From Flavobacterium sp. 9R (GTDB taxonomy: Bacteria; Bacteroidota; Bacteroidia; Flavobacteriales; Flavobacteriaceae): 64,000 bases of DNA. This document shows positions 55,961 through 64,000 of the stretch, piece after piece; the first letter of the stretch is position 1, and each line of letters begins with the position of its first letter. The notes beneath the pieces were generated by a model. It was not told where the DNA came from. It was given only the letters and a program-made list of their open reading frames with translations, and did not search any database. The translations under genes were made by a program, and so were the position numbers. The stretch spans positions 911,456 to 975,455 of the forward strand of contig NZ_LR733413.1 in the NCBI RefSeq assembly GCF_902506345.1, written 5' to 3'.

Positions 55961-58126
55961 TTATTTTTTTACTGCTTCAACTAATTCCAATTCGTCTAAA
56001 CTTACCTTCGAAGTGAAAATACCGTAATTAACAGTAGCTTTATTTTTCTCAATACTATCAATCGTTCCCACCGCTTTTCCATCAGCCATGCGTACGCGGT
56101 CACCTAATTTTAGAATAGGTTTTGGTTTTTCAACAACGGGTTTCAGTTTTTTTTCTTTTTTAATTGCTCTAATTTCCTCTACCTTCACTTCAACCTCTTT
56201 GATAATCTCTTTTTTCTTTTCGGTGATGACTTTGGCTTCTTTGGCCGAAATCTTTTTACGCTTAGAATTTTCTATTTCAATTATTTTTAAAAACTCTCCG
56301 ATAAGTTCTTTTTTGTTCTTATTGTTGAAATACTTCTCTGAAATATCTTCTATTTTTTGTCCAATGTAAATCGTTTTTTGGTTGCTATCATACAATTCCT
56401 GATAGCTTTCCAGTTTTTGCTTGATTTTCACATTGATGTTTTCCATTTTTTTGCTTTCCTCTCTAGCTTTCGATTCTTCTTCTTTTAGTACTTGAGAGGT
56501 TTTTTCGAGTTTGGAACGTTCTTTTTGCAAGGTGGCAATGGTTTTGTCGAAACGTACTTTTCCGGTTTCGATTTTCTTTTTAGCACGATTTATTAAGCCA
56601 AACGGAATTCCATTTTTCTGTGCTACTTCAAAAGTAAAAGAACTACCTGCTTGACCCAAAACGAGTTTGTACAACGGCTCTAATGTTTTCTCGTCAAAAA
56701 GCATATTGGCATTTTGTGCACAAGGCAATTCATTAGCCAAAATCTTTAAATTGGAGTAGTGGGTCGTAATAATTCCAAAAGCTTCACGATGGTAGAATTC
56801 TTCCAAGAAAATTTCGGCAAGTGCTCCACCCAAGTCAGGGTCAGAACCCGTACCGAACTCATCAATCAAAAACATGGTTTTTCTATTGCACTTTTTTAGA
56901 AAATAATTCATGTTTTTTAGACGATAACTGTATGTACTCAAATGATTTTCTATGGATTGATTGTCGCCAATATCCGTTAGGATTCGGTCAAACAAAAAGG
57001 TTTCACTGCGTTCGTGTACCGGAATCAACATACCCGATTGCAACATTAATTGCAATAAGCCAACGGTCTTCAAGGAAATGGTTTTTCCACCCGCATTGGG
57101 TCCAGAAATAACGATGATTCGGTTATCTTGGTTCAGTTCTATAGTTTGTGGATGGGTAACTTCGTTCTTTTGTTTGTTGTTCAAATACAAAATAGGATGG
57201 TAAGCATCTCTTAGAAATAATCTTCTTTCTTCACTGATTTGAGGTAAGATAGCATTGATTTTGTTGGCATATTTGGCTTTGGCTGCAATAACATCAATAT
57301 CACTCAAAAACTCTTGATACTCGATAAGTAAAGGCAAATAGGGACGAATAGCATTTGATAATTGCTTTAAGATTCGGGTGATTTCTTCCTTTTCTTCATA
57401 TTCGAGATTACTTAATTCACGTGAATATCTCAAAGTAGCTTCTGGTTCGATATAAGCAATACTGCCTGTTTTCGAACTTCCTAAAATGGTTCCTTTTACT
57501 TTACGACGATACATCGCCAAAACGGCCAAAACTCTACGATTTTGAACAAAACTCTCTTTGATGTCATCCAAATATCCCAAACCATTGTATTGCGATAAGG
57601 CAACGCCAAAACTTTGGTTTACCTTACCGCGTACCACATTCATATTTCTTCGAATATTGAGTAAATCTGGAGAAGCATTTTCTTTGATTTCTCCATATTT
57701 ATCTACGACTTCATCAATTAGCGTAATAATATTTTTGGTGTATTCTACTCTAGCGGCTCTAGCATTCAAGTTAGGATAATAGTCTTCGAATTTTTTTAGA
57801 AAATTCAGCAAGAAATTACTAGTGCTGGAGAGTGTAGCAATTTTTCTGAAACTTCCTACTTCAAGAAAGCTATCTTCAATTCCAAGAAATTTGATTTCAT
57901 AAGTAATGGCGTCAAAGCCGTGATTGGGAATGGCATTGTTATTTTGAAAAGAAGAAACATACTCTGAAGTTTGCAACAAAGCTTCCATCAACGTTTCTTT
58001 CTCTCTGAAAGGCGTTATTTTTAATGCTTTCTCTTTACCAATATCGGTATTACAAATATCCGATAGGGTTTCGAGTACAGTGGGAAATTGTAAATCTTGT
58101 AATGTTTTTTCGGTGATAGCAATCAT
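55961..58126 (-). CDS. MutS2-type ATPase lacking the Smr domain
   Basis: A 721-residue protein. The core domain has the MutS2 pattern, Walker A VISGPNAGGKTISLKT near 336-350, Walker B FLIDEFGTGSDPDLGGAL near 420, and ATHYSNLK. A long charged coiled coil (residues about 520-670) follows, then a KOW-like segment LGDRVRMADGKAVGTIDSIE at the end. Canonical MutS2 is longer and ends with an Smr nuclease domain; none is present. MutS2 acts against homologous recombination or on collided ribosomes in other phyla; the role here is open. Confidence 0.9.
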   Translation of the reverse strand: MIAITEKTLQDLQFPTVLETLSDICNTDIGKEKALKITPFREKETLMEALLQTSEYVSSFQNNNAIPNHGFDAITYEIKFLGIEDSFLEVGSFRKIATLSSTSNFLLNFLKKFEDYYPNLNARAARVEYTKNIITLIDEVVDKYGEIKENASPDLLNIRRNMNVVRGKVNQSFGVALSQYNGLGYLDDIKESFVQNRRVLAVLAMYRRKVKGTILGSSKTGSIAYIEPEATLRYSRELSNLEYEEKEEITRILKQLSNAIRPYLPLLIEYQEFLSDIDVIAAKAKYANKINAILPQISEERRLFLRDAYHPILYLNNKQKNEVTHPQTIELNQDNRIIVISGPNAGGKTISLKTVGLLQLMLQSGMLIPVHERSETFLFDRILTDIGDNQSIENHLSTYSYRLKNMNYFLKKCNRKTMFLIDEFGTGSDPDLGGALAEIFLEEFYHREAFGIITTHYSNLKILANELPCAQNANMLFDEKTLEPLYKLVLGQAGSSFTFEVAQKNGIPFGLINRAKKKIETGKVRFDKTIATLQKERSKLEKTSQVLKEEESKAREESKKMENINVKIKQKLESYQELYDSNQKTIYIGQKIEDISEKYFNNKNKKELIGEFLKIIEIENSKRKKISAKEAKVITEKKKEIIKEVEVKVEEIRAIKKEKKLKPVVEKPKPILKLGDRVRMADGKAVGTIDSIEKNKATVNYGIFTSKVSLDELELVEAVKK

Positions 58127-58284
58127 GAAATCGTTTAATTTTGGTATGCAAAAATAAGACTATTTCAAGGAGAAACATAATGTTATTTCACGCAGCTTCA
58201 CAAAGTTACTACGTTATGCTGTATCGTATTTTATCGGAGCCTTTTTCTGATTCTTAGTGTATATTTGTAGAATAAATTTTGAAT

Positions 58285-58956
58285 ATGCTATCCAATCTTA
58301 ATCCTTCGTGGCAAACCTTTTTATCAGAAGAACTTGAAAAAGACTATTTCTTGAATTTGATGCAAGCTGTCGATGAAGAATATCACAATTATATCTGTTT
58401 TCCGCCAAAAGACTTGATTTTTTCCGCTTTTAATCATTGTGCTTTAGAAGATGTAAAAGTGGTTATCATTGGTCAAGACCCTTATCATGGAGAGGGCGAG
58501 GCCAATGGTTTGAGTTTTTCGGTGAATGATGGAGTTAAAATTCCACCGTCTTTGCGCAATATTTATAGAGAGCTAACAGATGATTTGGGCGCTATTTTTA
58601 TGCCTACTTCGGGAAATTTAGAGGCTTGGGCAAAACAAGGAGTTTTGTTGTTGAATGCAACTTTGAGTGTTCGAAAAGACAGTCCCAATAGCCACAAACA
58701 CTTAGCTTGGAGTCGATTTACAGATGCAGTTATCGAAAAATTAGCTTCTGAAAAAAAGCAGCTCGTTTTTTTGCTTTGGGGAAGTTTTGCACAAAAGAAA
58801 GGCAATAAAATTGACCGAAATCAACATTTTGTATTAGAATCGGGACATCCTTCACCAATGAGTGCTAACCAAGGAAAATGGTTTGGAAATAAACATTTTT
58901 CACAAACCAATGCCTATTTAACTTCAAAAGGGTTGCAACCTATTGATTGGTTGTAA
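58285..58956 (+). CDS. ung: Uracil-DNA glycosylase
   Basis: A 223-residue repair enzyme removing uracil from DNA. It has VVIIGQDPYHGEGEANGLSF with catalytic Asp65, LLLNATLSVRKDSPNSH, LLWGSFAQKK and the minor-groove loop GHPSPMSANQGKWFGNKHFS. This is family 1 UDG. The ATG at 58285 is favoured over a TTG two codons upstream. A TATATTTG box near 58260 is a likely -7. Confidence 0.96.
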   Translation: MLSNLNPSWQTFLSEELEKDYFLNLMQAVDEEYHNYICFPPKDLIFSAFNHCALEDVKVVIIGQDPYHGEGEANGLSFSVNDGVKIPPSLRNIYRELTDDLGAIFMPTSGNLEAWAKQGVLLLNATLSVRKDSPNSHKHLAWSRFTDAVIEKLASEKKQLVFLLWGSFAQKKGNKIDRNQHFVLESGHPSPMSANQGKWFGNKHFSQTNAYLTSKGLQPIDWL

Positions 58957-59331
58957 TTATCTCTTGATAATATCTCTTAAAACTGCTTTGTCTGAGTAAT
59001 TAATTACTTCTACTGTGATTTCTTGATTTTTGGCAGTTTTTCCGTAAACAGTATATAGCTTTCCTTTTTCGACACTAATATTACTTTTATCAAAATCGAC
59101 GTCTCCAAATTGTAAAGTATTTTTAATATCTGCGGTGTCTACCCATTTTTCGTTTAGAATTTGAGAAGCTTTGTCTGAGTAAACAAAAGGTTTATTTCTT
59201 AAGTCATTCAACACACGGGCGTTTGGAAAATAATTACATCGGGTGTCTTTGCCAGAAAAGATAGCGGCTACAACAAATAATCCCATCAATAGACCAATCA
59301 AATAATAAGCGAAACGATATGTAAACTTCAT
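58957..59331 (-). CDS. DUF4258-type small membrane-anchored protein
   Basis: A 124-residue protein with an N-terminal membrane segment (AYYLIGLLMGLFVVAAIFSG). Its extracytoplasmic remainder contains RCNYFPNARVLNDLRNKPF and KLYTVYGKTAKNQEITVEV. The pattern fits the DUF4258 family as I recall it; function unknown. The start is taken at 59331 (MKFTYRF) rather than six codons upstream, since the longer start is not a typical signal. It converges with ung, the two stops being adjacent. Confidence 0.75.
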   Translation of the reverse strand: MKFTYRFAYYLIGLLMGLFVVAAIFSGKDTRCNYFPNARVLNDLRNKPFVYSDKASQILNEKWVDTADIKNTLQFGDVDFDKSNISVEKGKLYTVYGKTAKNQEITVEVINYSDKAVLRDIIKR

Positions 59332-59367
59332 GAAGTATTTTTTTTGCAAAGGTAATTGAAACTTAGC

Positions 59368-60561
59368 TTAAAAAACAATTAAATTAATATCGTTATCTTG
59401 AATGTCAAACCAATCACCAATGGCTTTGTTAGTTAGTATGCCGTGGTACAAATACACTCCGTTTTTTAGACCTTTGTTGCAACGTATAGCGCTCTCTAAA
59501 CCACCATCTTCGGCGATTTGAAGTAAATAAGGTGTAATGATGTTGCTAATAGAAAGGGAAGCAGTTTTAGAATATCGAGATGGAATATTAGGAACGCAAT
59601 AGTGCAAGACATTGCTTTTAATAAACGTTGGTTTTTCGTGACTTGTTATTTCGGAGGTTTCAAAACAACCACCAGTATCAATACTTACATCAACGATTAC
59701 TGCACCTTTCTTCATGTGCTCGACCATAGTTTCTGTTACCACAATTGGGCAGCGTTCTTTGCCACGCATAGCTCCGATAGCTACATCGCACCTTCTTAAT
59801 GCTTTTAATAATGCTTTGGGTTGGATGGTAGAAGTGAATATGCGTTGGTTTAAATTGTTTTGTAAACGTCTTAATTTGGTAATTGAGTTGTCAAAGACTT
59901 TTACATTAGCACCAAGTCCAATGGCTGTTTTGGCTGCAAACTCACCCACAGTTCCCGCGCCAAGAATCACTACTTCGGTTGGAGGTACACCTGTGATATT
60001 GCCAAATAATAAACCTTTACCAAACTCTGTAGTAATCATTAAATCTGAGGCAATGAGTATGGAAGCGGTTCCAGCTATTTCGCTCAAGGATTTTACGGCT
60101 GGGTAGGAACCGTCTTCATCTTTAATATATTCGAAGGCTAAAGCTGTAATTTTTTTTCTGGCTAAAGCTTCAAAATAAGCTTTTTGTCTTGTTTTTAATT
60201 GAATAGCAGAGAGAACAATCGCTTTATTGTTGAGCATTTCTATTTCTGCTAGAGTAGGTGGTTCAACTTTTAAAATCATTGGACAACTAAAGACTTTGGC
60301 AGTATCTTTAGTTACTTCGGCACCCGCATCACAATATTCTTTGTCACTGTAGCTTGAACTTTCGCCAGCACCCGATTCAATCATTACGCGATGCCCTTGA
60401 AAGGTTAGCGAATTAACAGCGTCAGGAGTTAGGCAAATTCGTTTTTCTTGATAGCTGGTTTCTTTAGGAATCCCAATGAAAAGCTCACTTTTATGTCTTG
60501 CAACTTCCAATTTCTCTTCTTGGGGCATCAACTGTTGTTTGGTGAATGGGCTAATCGACAT
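59368..60561 (-). CDS. ald: Alanine dehydrogenase
   Basis: A 397-residue NAD-dependent enzyme interconverting L-alanine and pyruvate plus ammonia. Motifs: FIGIPKETSYQEKRICLTP, GHRVMIESGAGESSSYSD, the Rossmann loop VVILGAGTVGEFAAKTAIGL, GAMRGKERCPIVV, VIVDVSIDTGGCFETS and HYCVPNIPSRYSKTAS. The roughly 27-residue N-terminal extension (MSISPFTKQQLMPQEEKLEV) is the form seen in Bacteroidota. Distinguished from transhydrogenase PntA by length and the VPNIPS motif. Confidence 0.93.
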   Translation of the reverse strand: MSISPFTKQQLMPQEEKLEVARHKSELFIGIPKETSYQEKRICLTPDAVNSLTFQGHRVMIESGAGESSSYSDKEYCDAGAEVTKDTAKVFSCPMILKVEPPTLAEIEMLNNKAIVLSAIQLKTRQKAYFEALARKKITALAFEYIKDEDGSYPAVKSLSEIAGTASILIASDLMITTEFGKGLLFGNITGVPPTEVVILGAGTVGEFAAKTAIGLGANVKVFDNSITKLRRLQNNLNQRIFTSTIQPKALLKALRRCDVAIGAMRGKERCPIVVTETMVEHMKKGAVIVDVSIDTGGCFETSEITSHEKPTFIKSNVLHYCVPNIPSRYSKTASLSISNIITPYLLQIAEDGGLESAIRCNKGLKNGVYLYHGILTNKAIGDWFDIQDNDINLIVF

Positions 60562-60636
60562 AATTGTTAAAAATTTAAGCGTACAATTTACAAAAAGTAT
60601 TTAAGTTTTTTGGGTTTAGAATGCAGGAACTCTTAT

Positions 60637-61116
60637 TCACTGAGACAAAAGGAGTTCCATTTTGATATCGGCTCTTTCGTATACACCAGATTCTACTGGA
60701 ATTTCCTCAAAACCAAATGATTCATACAAGTGCAGTGCAGATTTTAATTGCCGGTTGGAATATAAAATTAATTTTTGAATACCGTGTTTTTGAGCTTCCT
60801 CTATGCAAAATTCTATTAGTTGTCTACCAATTCCTAATCCTTGAACTTTTTCGGTGACTGCCATTTTGGATAATTCGAAAGTAGTAGTGTCAATTTTTAA
60901 TAATGAAACAGTCCCTACTATTTCATCTAAATGTTGAGCATAATATATTTTTCCGCCTTTATTTATTATTTCTTCAACAGGGTTACTTAGAACCAATTCG
61001 TCTTTAGGTTCTACTTTGAAAAATTTTTGCAACCATTCTAAATTTAATGTTTTAATGGATTCTTTGTGGGTTAGCGAAAAAGGGATGATATCTATCTTGG
61101 TTTTTGGATTTTTCAT
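60637..61116 (-). CDS. GNAT-family N-acetyltransferase
   Basis: A 159-residue protein with the acetyl-CoA site KMAVTEKVQGLGIGRQLIEF (R/Q-x-x-G-x-G/A type) and the later helix LYSNRQLKSALHLYESFGF. Typical GNAT fold and length; the acceptor is not predictable. It lies between ald and tsaE on the same strand with 16 bp to tsaE, so it may be co-transcribed with tsaE. Confidence 0.88.
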   Translation of the reverse strand: MKNPKTKIDIIPFSLTHKESIKTLNLEWLQKFFKVEPKDELVLSNPVEEIINKGGKIYYAQHLDEIVGTVSLLKIDTTTFELSKMAVTEKVQGLGIGRQLIEFCIEEAQKHGIQKLILYSNRQLKSALHLYESFGFEEIPVESGVYERADIKMELLLSQ

Positions 61117-61131
61117 TTTGGATACTGCTCT

Positions 61132-61539
61132 TTATTCTAAAACCAGTTTTCGATTTCCGTCAGCAAGTACTTCTATCGTAATTACTGAATGTTGTTCTGG
61201 AATTAGATTAGTGATTTTTTCAGCCCATTCGATAAAGCACCAATGTCCAGAATATAGGTATTCATCAATTCCCATATCAAGTGCTTCGATTTCTGTCTTT
61301 AATCGATAACAATCAAAATGATAGATATATTGATTGTTAGTGGTATAGTACTCATTAACTAAAGAAAAGGTTGGGCTACTTGTTGGTTCGTTGACTCCTA
61401 AATTTTCACAAAGCTTTTTTATCAAGGTAGTTTTTCCTGCACCCATTTCCCCATTGAATAATAGTACTTTATTTGGGTTTTGCTCTAGTAGCTGTTTAGC
61501 AACTTGGTCAAGTTGTTCGATTGAAAATGTGATTGTCAT
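61132..61539 (-). CDS. tsaE: tRNA threonylcarbamoyladenosine modification ATPase TsaE
   Basis: A 135-residue ATPase of the t6A pathway that recycles the TsaB-TsaD complex. The P-loop FNGEMGAGKTTLIKKL is at residues about 28-43, with the Thr/Ser-rich loop TSSPTFSLVNEY, HFDCYRL and CFIEWAEKI. Family length about 130-155. It precedes the GNAT gene. Confidence 0.94.
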   Translation of the reverse strand: MTITFSIEQLDQVAKQLLEQNPNKVLLFNGEMGAGKTTLIKKLCENLGVNEPTSSPTFSLVNEYYTTNNQYIYHFDCYRLKTEIEALDMGIDEYLYSGHWCFIEWAEKITNLIPEQHSVITIEVLADGNRKLVLE

Positions 61540-61623
61540 TCTTGAAAAATTTACGGATTGCTGAATGCCTTTTATTGATTATAGTTTCACTTTACTATTT
61601 TAATATAAACTATTAGGCATAAA

Positions 61624-63177
61624 TTATTTTGGATTAAAAACTAAAAATGGAATAATCATTTCTTCTAATGAAATTCCGCCGTGTTGATAGGTGTTTTTAT
61701 AGTAACTCACGTAATGGTTATAATTGTTAACGTAGGCCAAAAACAAATCATTTTTTGCAAAAATATACGAACTAGTCATATTTATAGCAGGTAGTCCAAT
61801 CTCTTTTGGGTCTTTTACTGCATAAACATCTTTTTGCTCATAAGTCAAGCTTCTTCCTGTTTTGTATCTTAAATTCAAACTCGTGTTTTTATCACCTACA
61901 ACTTTAGATGGGTTTTTGACATTTATTGTACCGTGGTCGGTTGTTAAAATCAATTTAAAACCTAATTTTTGAGCTTGTTGAATAATCTCTAATAAAGGTG
62001 AATTCTTAAACCAACTTAATGTTAGTGAGCGGTACGCTTTATCATCTGATGCTAATTCTTTCACCACATCCATTTCGGTTTTTGCATGTGATAGCATATC
62101 TACAAAATTATAAACAATGGTTACAAGATCATTTTCTTTTAATGATTTAAAACTTTCTGCTAGTTTTTTTCCACCAGCGAGGTTTGTTATTTTGAAATAA
62201 TCTTCCTTTAAGTTTAGTCCTAATCTTTTTAATTGTGCGCTTAGGAATTCTGCTTCATATAGGTTTTTACCTCCTTCGTCGGGGTCATTTTTCCAATATT
62301 GAGGAAATTTTTTTTCCATTTCTAATGGCGTTAAGCCTGAAAAAATCGCATTTCTAGCATATTGGGTTGCTGTTGGAAGTATAGAATAGTAAGGAACTTC
62401 TTTTTCTAGTTTGTAATAATTAGCAACAACATTTTCAAAAGCTTTCCATTGGTCGTATCTTAGGTTGTCGATTACAATAAAAAGAATAGGTCTGTCTTTT
62501 TTTTGTATTTCAGGGACCACTAATTCTTTGAATAAATTGTGGGATTGTATGGGTTTATCGCTTTTAGGAGCAAACCAATCTTCGTAATTACGTTCTATAA
62601 ATTTTCCGAATTGAGAATTGGCTTCAATTTTTTGTGACTCTAGAATTTCAATCATGTTTTGATCGTCAATATTCTCTAATTCAAGCTCCCAAAAGATTAA
62701 TTTTTTATATAATTCAATCCATTCTTCATGAGAATTAACCATCGCCATTTCAGTAGAAATTTTCCTGAATTCTTTCTGATAATCTAGGGTGGTTTTTTGA
62801 GAAATTAGTCTTGAGTGATCTAAATTTTTCTTTAAACTCAATAAGATTTGATTTGGATTTACGGGTTTAATCAAATAATCGGCAATTTTAGAACCAATTG
62901 CTTCTTCCATGATGTATTCTTCTTCACTTTTGGTAATCATAATCATTGGTATGGCAGATTTTTTCTCTTTCATTTCAGAAAGGGTTTCTAATCCGCTCAT
63001 TCCAGGCATATTTTCATCCAAAAAAACAATGTCGAAATTGTTTTCTTCAAAAATACTTATAGCGTCAAGACCGTTATTACAGGTGGTTACGCTATAGTTT
63101 TTCTTTTCTATAAAGAGAATATGTGGTTTGAGTAAATCGATTTCGTCATCTACCCAAAGAATTTTTATTGTGTCCAT
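61624..63177 (-). CDS. porX: T9SS response regulator / PglZ-domain protein PorX
   Basis: A 517-residue protein. The N-terminal receiver has ILWVDDEIDLLKPHI and the phosphoacceptor Asp in IVFLDENMPGMSGLETL, with ITKSEEEY and YLIKPVNP. A helical linker follows. The C-terminal PglZ alkaline-phosphatase-like domain has FIVIDNLRYDQWKAF, TATQYARNAIFSGLTP and LTTDHGTINVK, which hold the metal-binding residues. PorX, with the kinase PorY, controls type IX secretion in Porphyromonas and Flavobacterium. The ATG at 63177 is favoured over one seven codons upstream. Confidence 0.95.
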   Translation of the reverse strand: MDTIKILWVDDEIDLLKPHILFIEKKNYSVTTCNNGLDAISIFEENNFDIVFLDENMPGMSGLETLSEMKEKKSAIPMIMITKSEEEYIMEEAIGSKIADYLIKPVNPNQILLSLKKNLDHSRLISQKTTLDYQKEFRKISTEMAMVNSHEEWIELYKKLIFWELELENIDDQNMIEILESQKIEANSQFGKFIERNYEDWFAPKSDKPIQSHNLFKELVVPEIQKKDRPILFIVIDNLRYDQWKAFENVVANYYKLEKEVPYYSILPTATQYARNAIFSGLTPLEMEKKFPQYWKNDPDEGGKNLYEAEFLSAQLKRLGLNLKEDYFKITNLAGGKKLAESFKSLKENDLVTIVYNFVDMLSHAKTEMDVVKELASDDKAYRSLTLSWFKNSPLLEIIQQAQKLGFKLILTTDHGTINVKNPSKVVGDKNTSLNLRYKTGRSLTYEQKDVYAVKDPKEIGLPAINMTSSYIFAKNDLFLAYVNNYNHYVSYYKNTYQHGGISLEEMIIPFLVFNPK

Positions 63178-63396
63178 ATTTGGTGTTAAAACGTTCAAAA
63201 TTAATAAAACTTTTAGCCAAATTAATTAAATATATAAGGCAGTATAGTACAATTGTGATTTTTTTAGCTAATATTTTTTTAATTAAAGGACTTCAATGTT
63301 AAGTCTAACTTTGTGTTTGAATTTATTAAATGCTTGTCTTAAAATCTTGTAAAGTCTAAATTAGTTATATTTGTTCTCCTTAAAAAGAAACTTGAC

Positions 63397-64000
63397 GTGA
63401 GCCAAATCAACAAACTCAAAATATTCAATGATCCTATTTACGGATTTATTACTATTCCGAATGAATTAATTTATGATTTAATTCAGCATTCTTATTTTCA
63501 GAGATTACGTCGTATATCTCAAATGGGGCTATCTTATCTTGTTTATCCAGGAGCCAATCATACTCGTTTTCATCATGCATTAGGTTGTATGCACATTATG
63601 CAAAAGGCTGTTGAGTCGCTTCGTTTTAAGGGAGTAGTTATATCTCCCGAAGAAGAAAACGCTTTATATATAGCTATATTATTGCACGATATTGGTCACG
63701 GACCTTTTTCTCATGCAATGGAAAGTAGTATTGTAGAAGATGTTCATCATGAGGCAATCTCTTTGTTGTTTATGCAGCAATTGAACAAAGAATTCGATAG
63801 TAAATTGAGTTTAGCTATACAAGTGTTCAAAGGTGAATACCATCGCAAGTTTATGTTGCAATTGATTTCGAGTCAATTGGATATGGATCGAATGGATTAT
63901 TTAAAAAGAGATAGTTTTTATTCTGGAGTTTCAGAGGGAAATGTTAATTCTGAGCGAATTATCCAAATGATGAATGTGGTCGATGACGTTTTAGTGATTG
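63397..64000 (+). CDS. HD-domain phosphohydrolase, N-terminal part (runs off the right edge), GTG start
   Basis: The 201 codons read in the window start VSQINKLKIFNDPIYGFITI (GTG read as Met) and contain QRLRRISQMGLSYLVYPGAN, the metal-binding TRFHHALG, ILLHDIGHGPFSHAME and SSQLDMDRMDYLKRD. This is the HD family related to dNTPases (SAMHD1/YwfO-like). The GTG at 63397 is preferred, since the preceding TTG is in another frame. A TATATTTG box (63366-63373) with TTG (63347-63349; 16-nt spacer) lies upstream. It is divergent from porX. Confidence 0.88.
   Translation, partial: MSQINKLKIFNDPIYGFITIPNELIYDLIQHSYFQRLRRISQMGLSYLVYPGANHTRFHHALGCMHIMQKAVESLRFKGVVISPEEENALYIAILLHDIGHGPFSHAMESSIVEDVHHEAISLLFMQQLNKEFDSKLSLAIQVFKGEYHRKFMLQLISSQLDMDRMDYLKRDSFYSGVSEGNVNSERIIQMMNVVDDVLVI

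Overview
The window is a chromosomal segment of a Bacteroidota bacterium of the family Flavobacteriaceae, most likely Flavobacterium. The evidence is the low G+C content, gliding genes gldF and gldG, the type IX secretion (T9SS) regulator porX, Bacteroidota promoters of the form TTG-N(16-22)-TAnnTTTG, weak Shine-Dalgarno sites, a fused CcsBA cytochrome c assembly protein, and several protein families restricted to the phylum. Nearly all of it is dense core genome. I see no prophage, CRISPR array or tRNA gene. The only mobile-element trace is a truncated IS3-type end fused to an orphan 5S rRNA gene near 46.8-47.05 kb.

Layout. 0-9 kb: start of prmA; an HTH/DUF2975 pair with a likely autoregulatory operator; nadC; a YihY membrane protein; a DUF2147 protein; priA; a LytTR response regulator; and the rpsF-rpsR-rplI operon. 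9-20.8 kb: ligA, a YhhN-like membrane protein, a 5'-nucleotidase split over two genes, dapA, then bamD-rpoZ-coaBC-DUF4835-recN (outer-membrane assembly, transcription, CoA, possible T9SS factor, DNA repair). 20.8-29.2 kb: two unrelated enoyl reductases (fabV, fabI), a glycosyltransferase with coaE, a two-component system, and a reverse-strand group of acyl-ACP thioesterase, KdsC-like phosphatase and DUF2520 protein. 29.3-40.8 kb: ccsBA, a membrane-anchored MutS-like ATPase, dnaN, gldF-gldG, a monooxygenase-fold protein, a SAM hydrolase-family protein and phoH. 40.8-48.3 kb: a HAD phosphatase, an S9 peptidase, purC, two secreted proteins, the IS/5S junction and an alpha/beta hydrolase.

48.4-55.4 kb is a glycogen/alpha-glucan cluster (glgC, glgE, a maltokinase-like gene, glgB). 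It can polymerise maltose 1-phosphate and branch the product, but treS, glgA and glgM are absent from it. 55.5-64 kb: a DCC thiol oxidoreductase, a MutS2-type protein without the Smr nuclease domain, ung, a DUF4258 protein, alanine dehydrogenase, a GNAT acetyltransferase, tsaE, porX and the start of an HD-domain hydrolase.

Two things are not explained by ordinary gene content. First, four intergenic elements spread over the window share conserved flanks around a hairpin whose arm sequence differs between copies while pairing is kept. Second, a 5S rRNA gene stands alone directly after the broken insertion-sequence end, with no 16S or 23S nearby. The glycogen cluster composition, the His-rich linker in CcsBA and two non-canonical MutS homologs are also worth attention.
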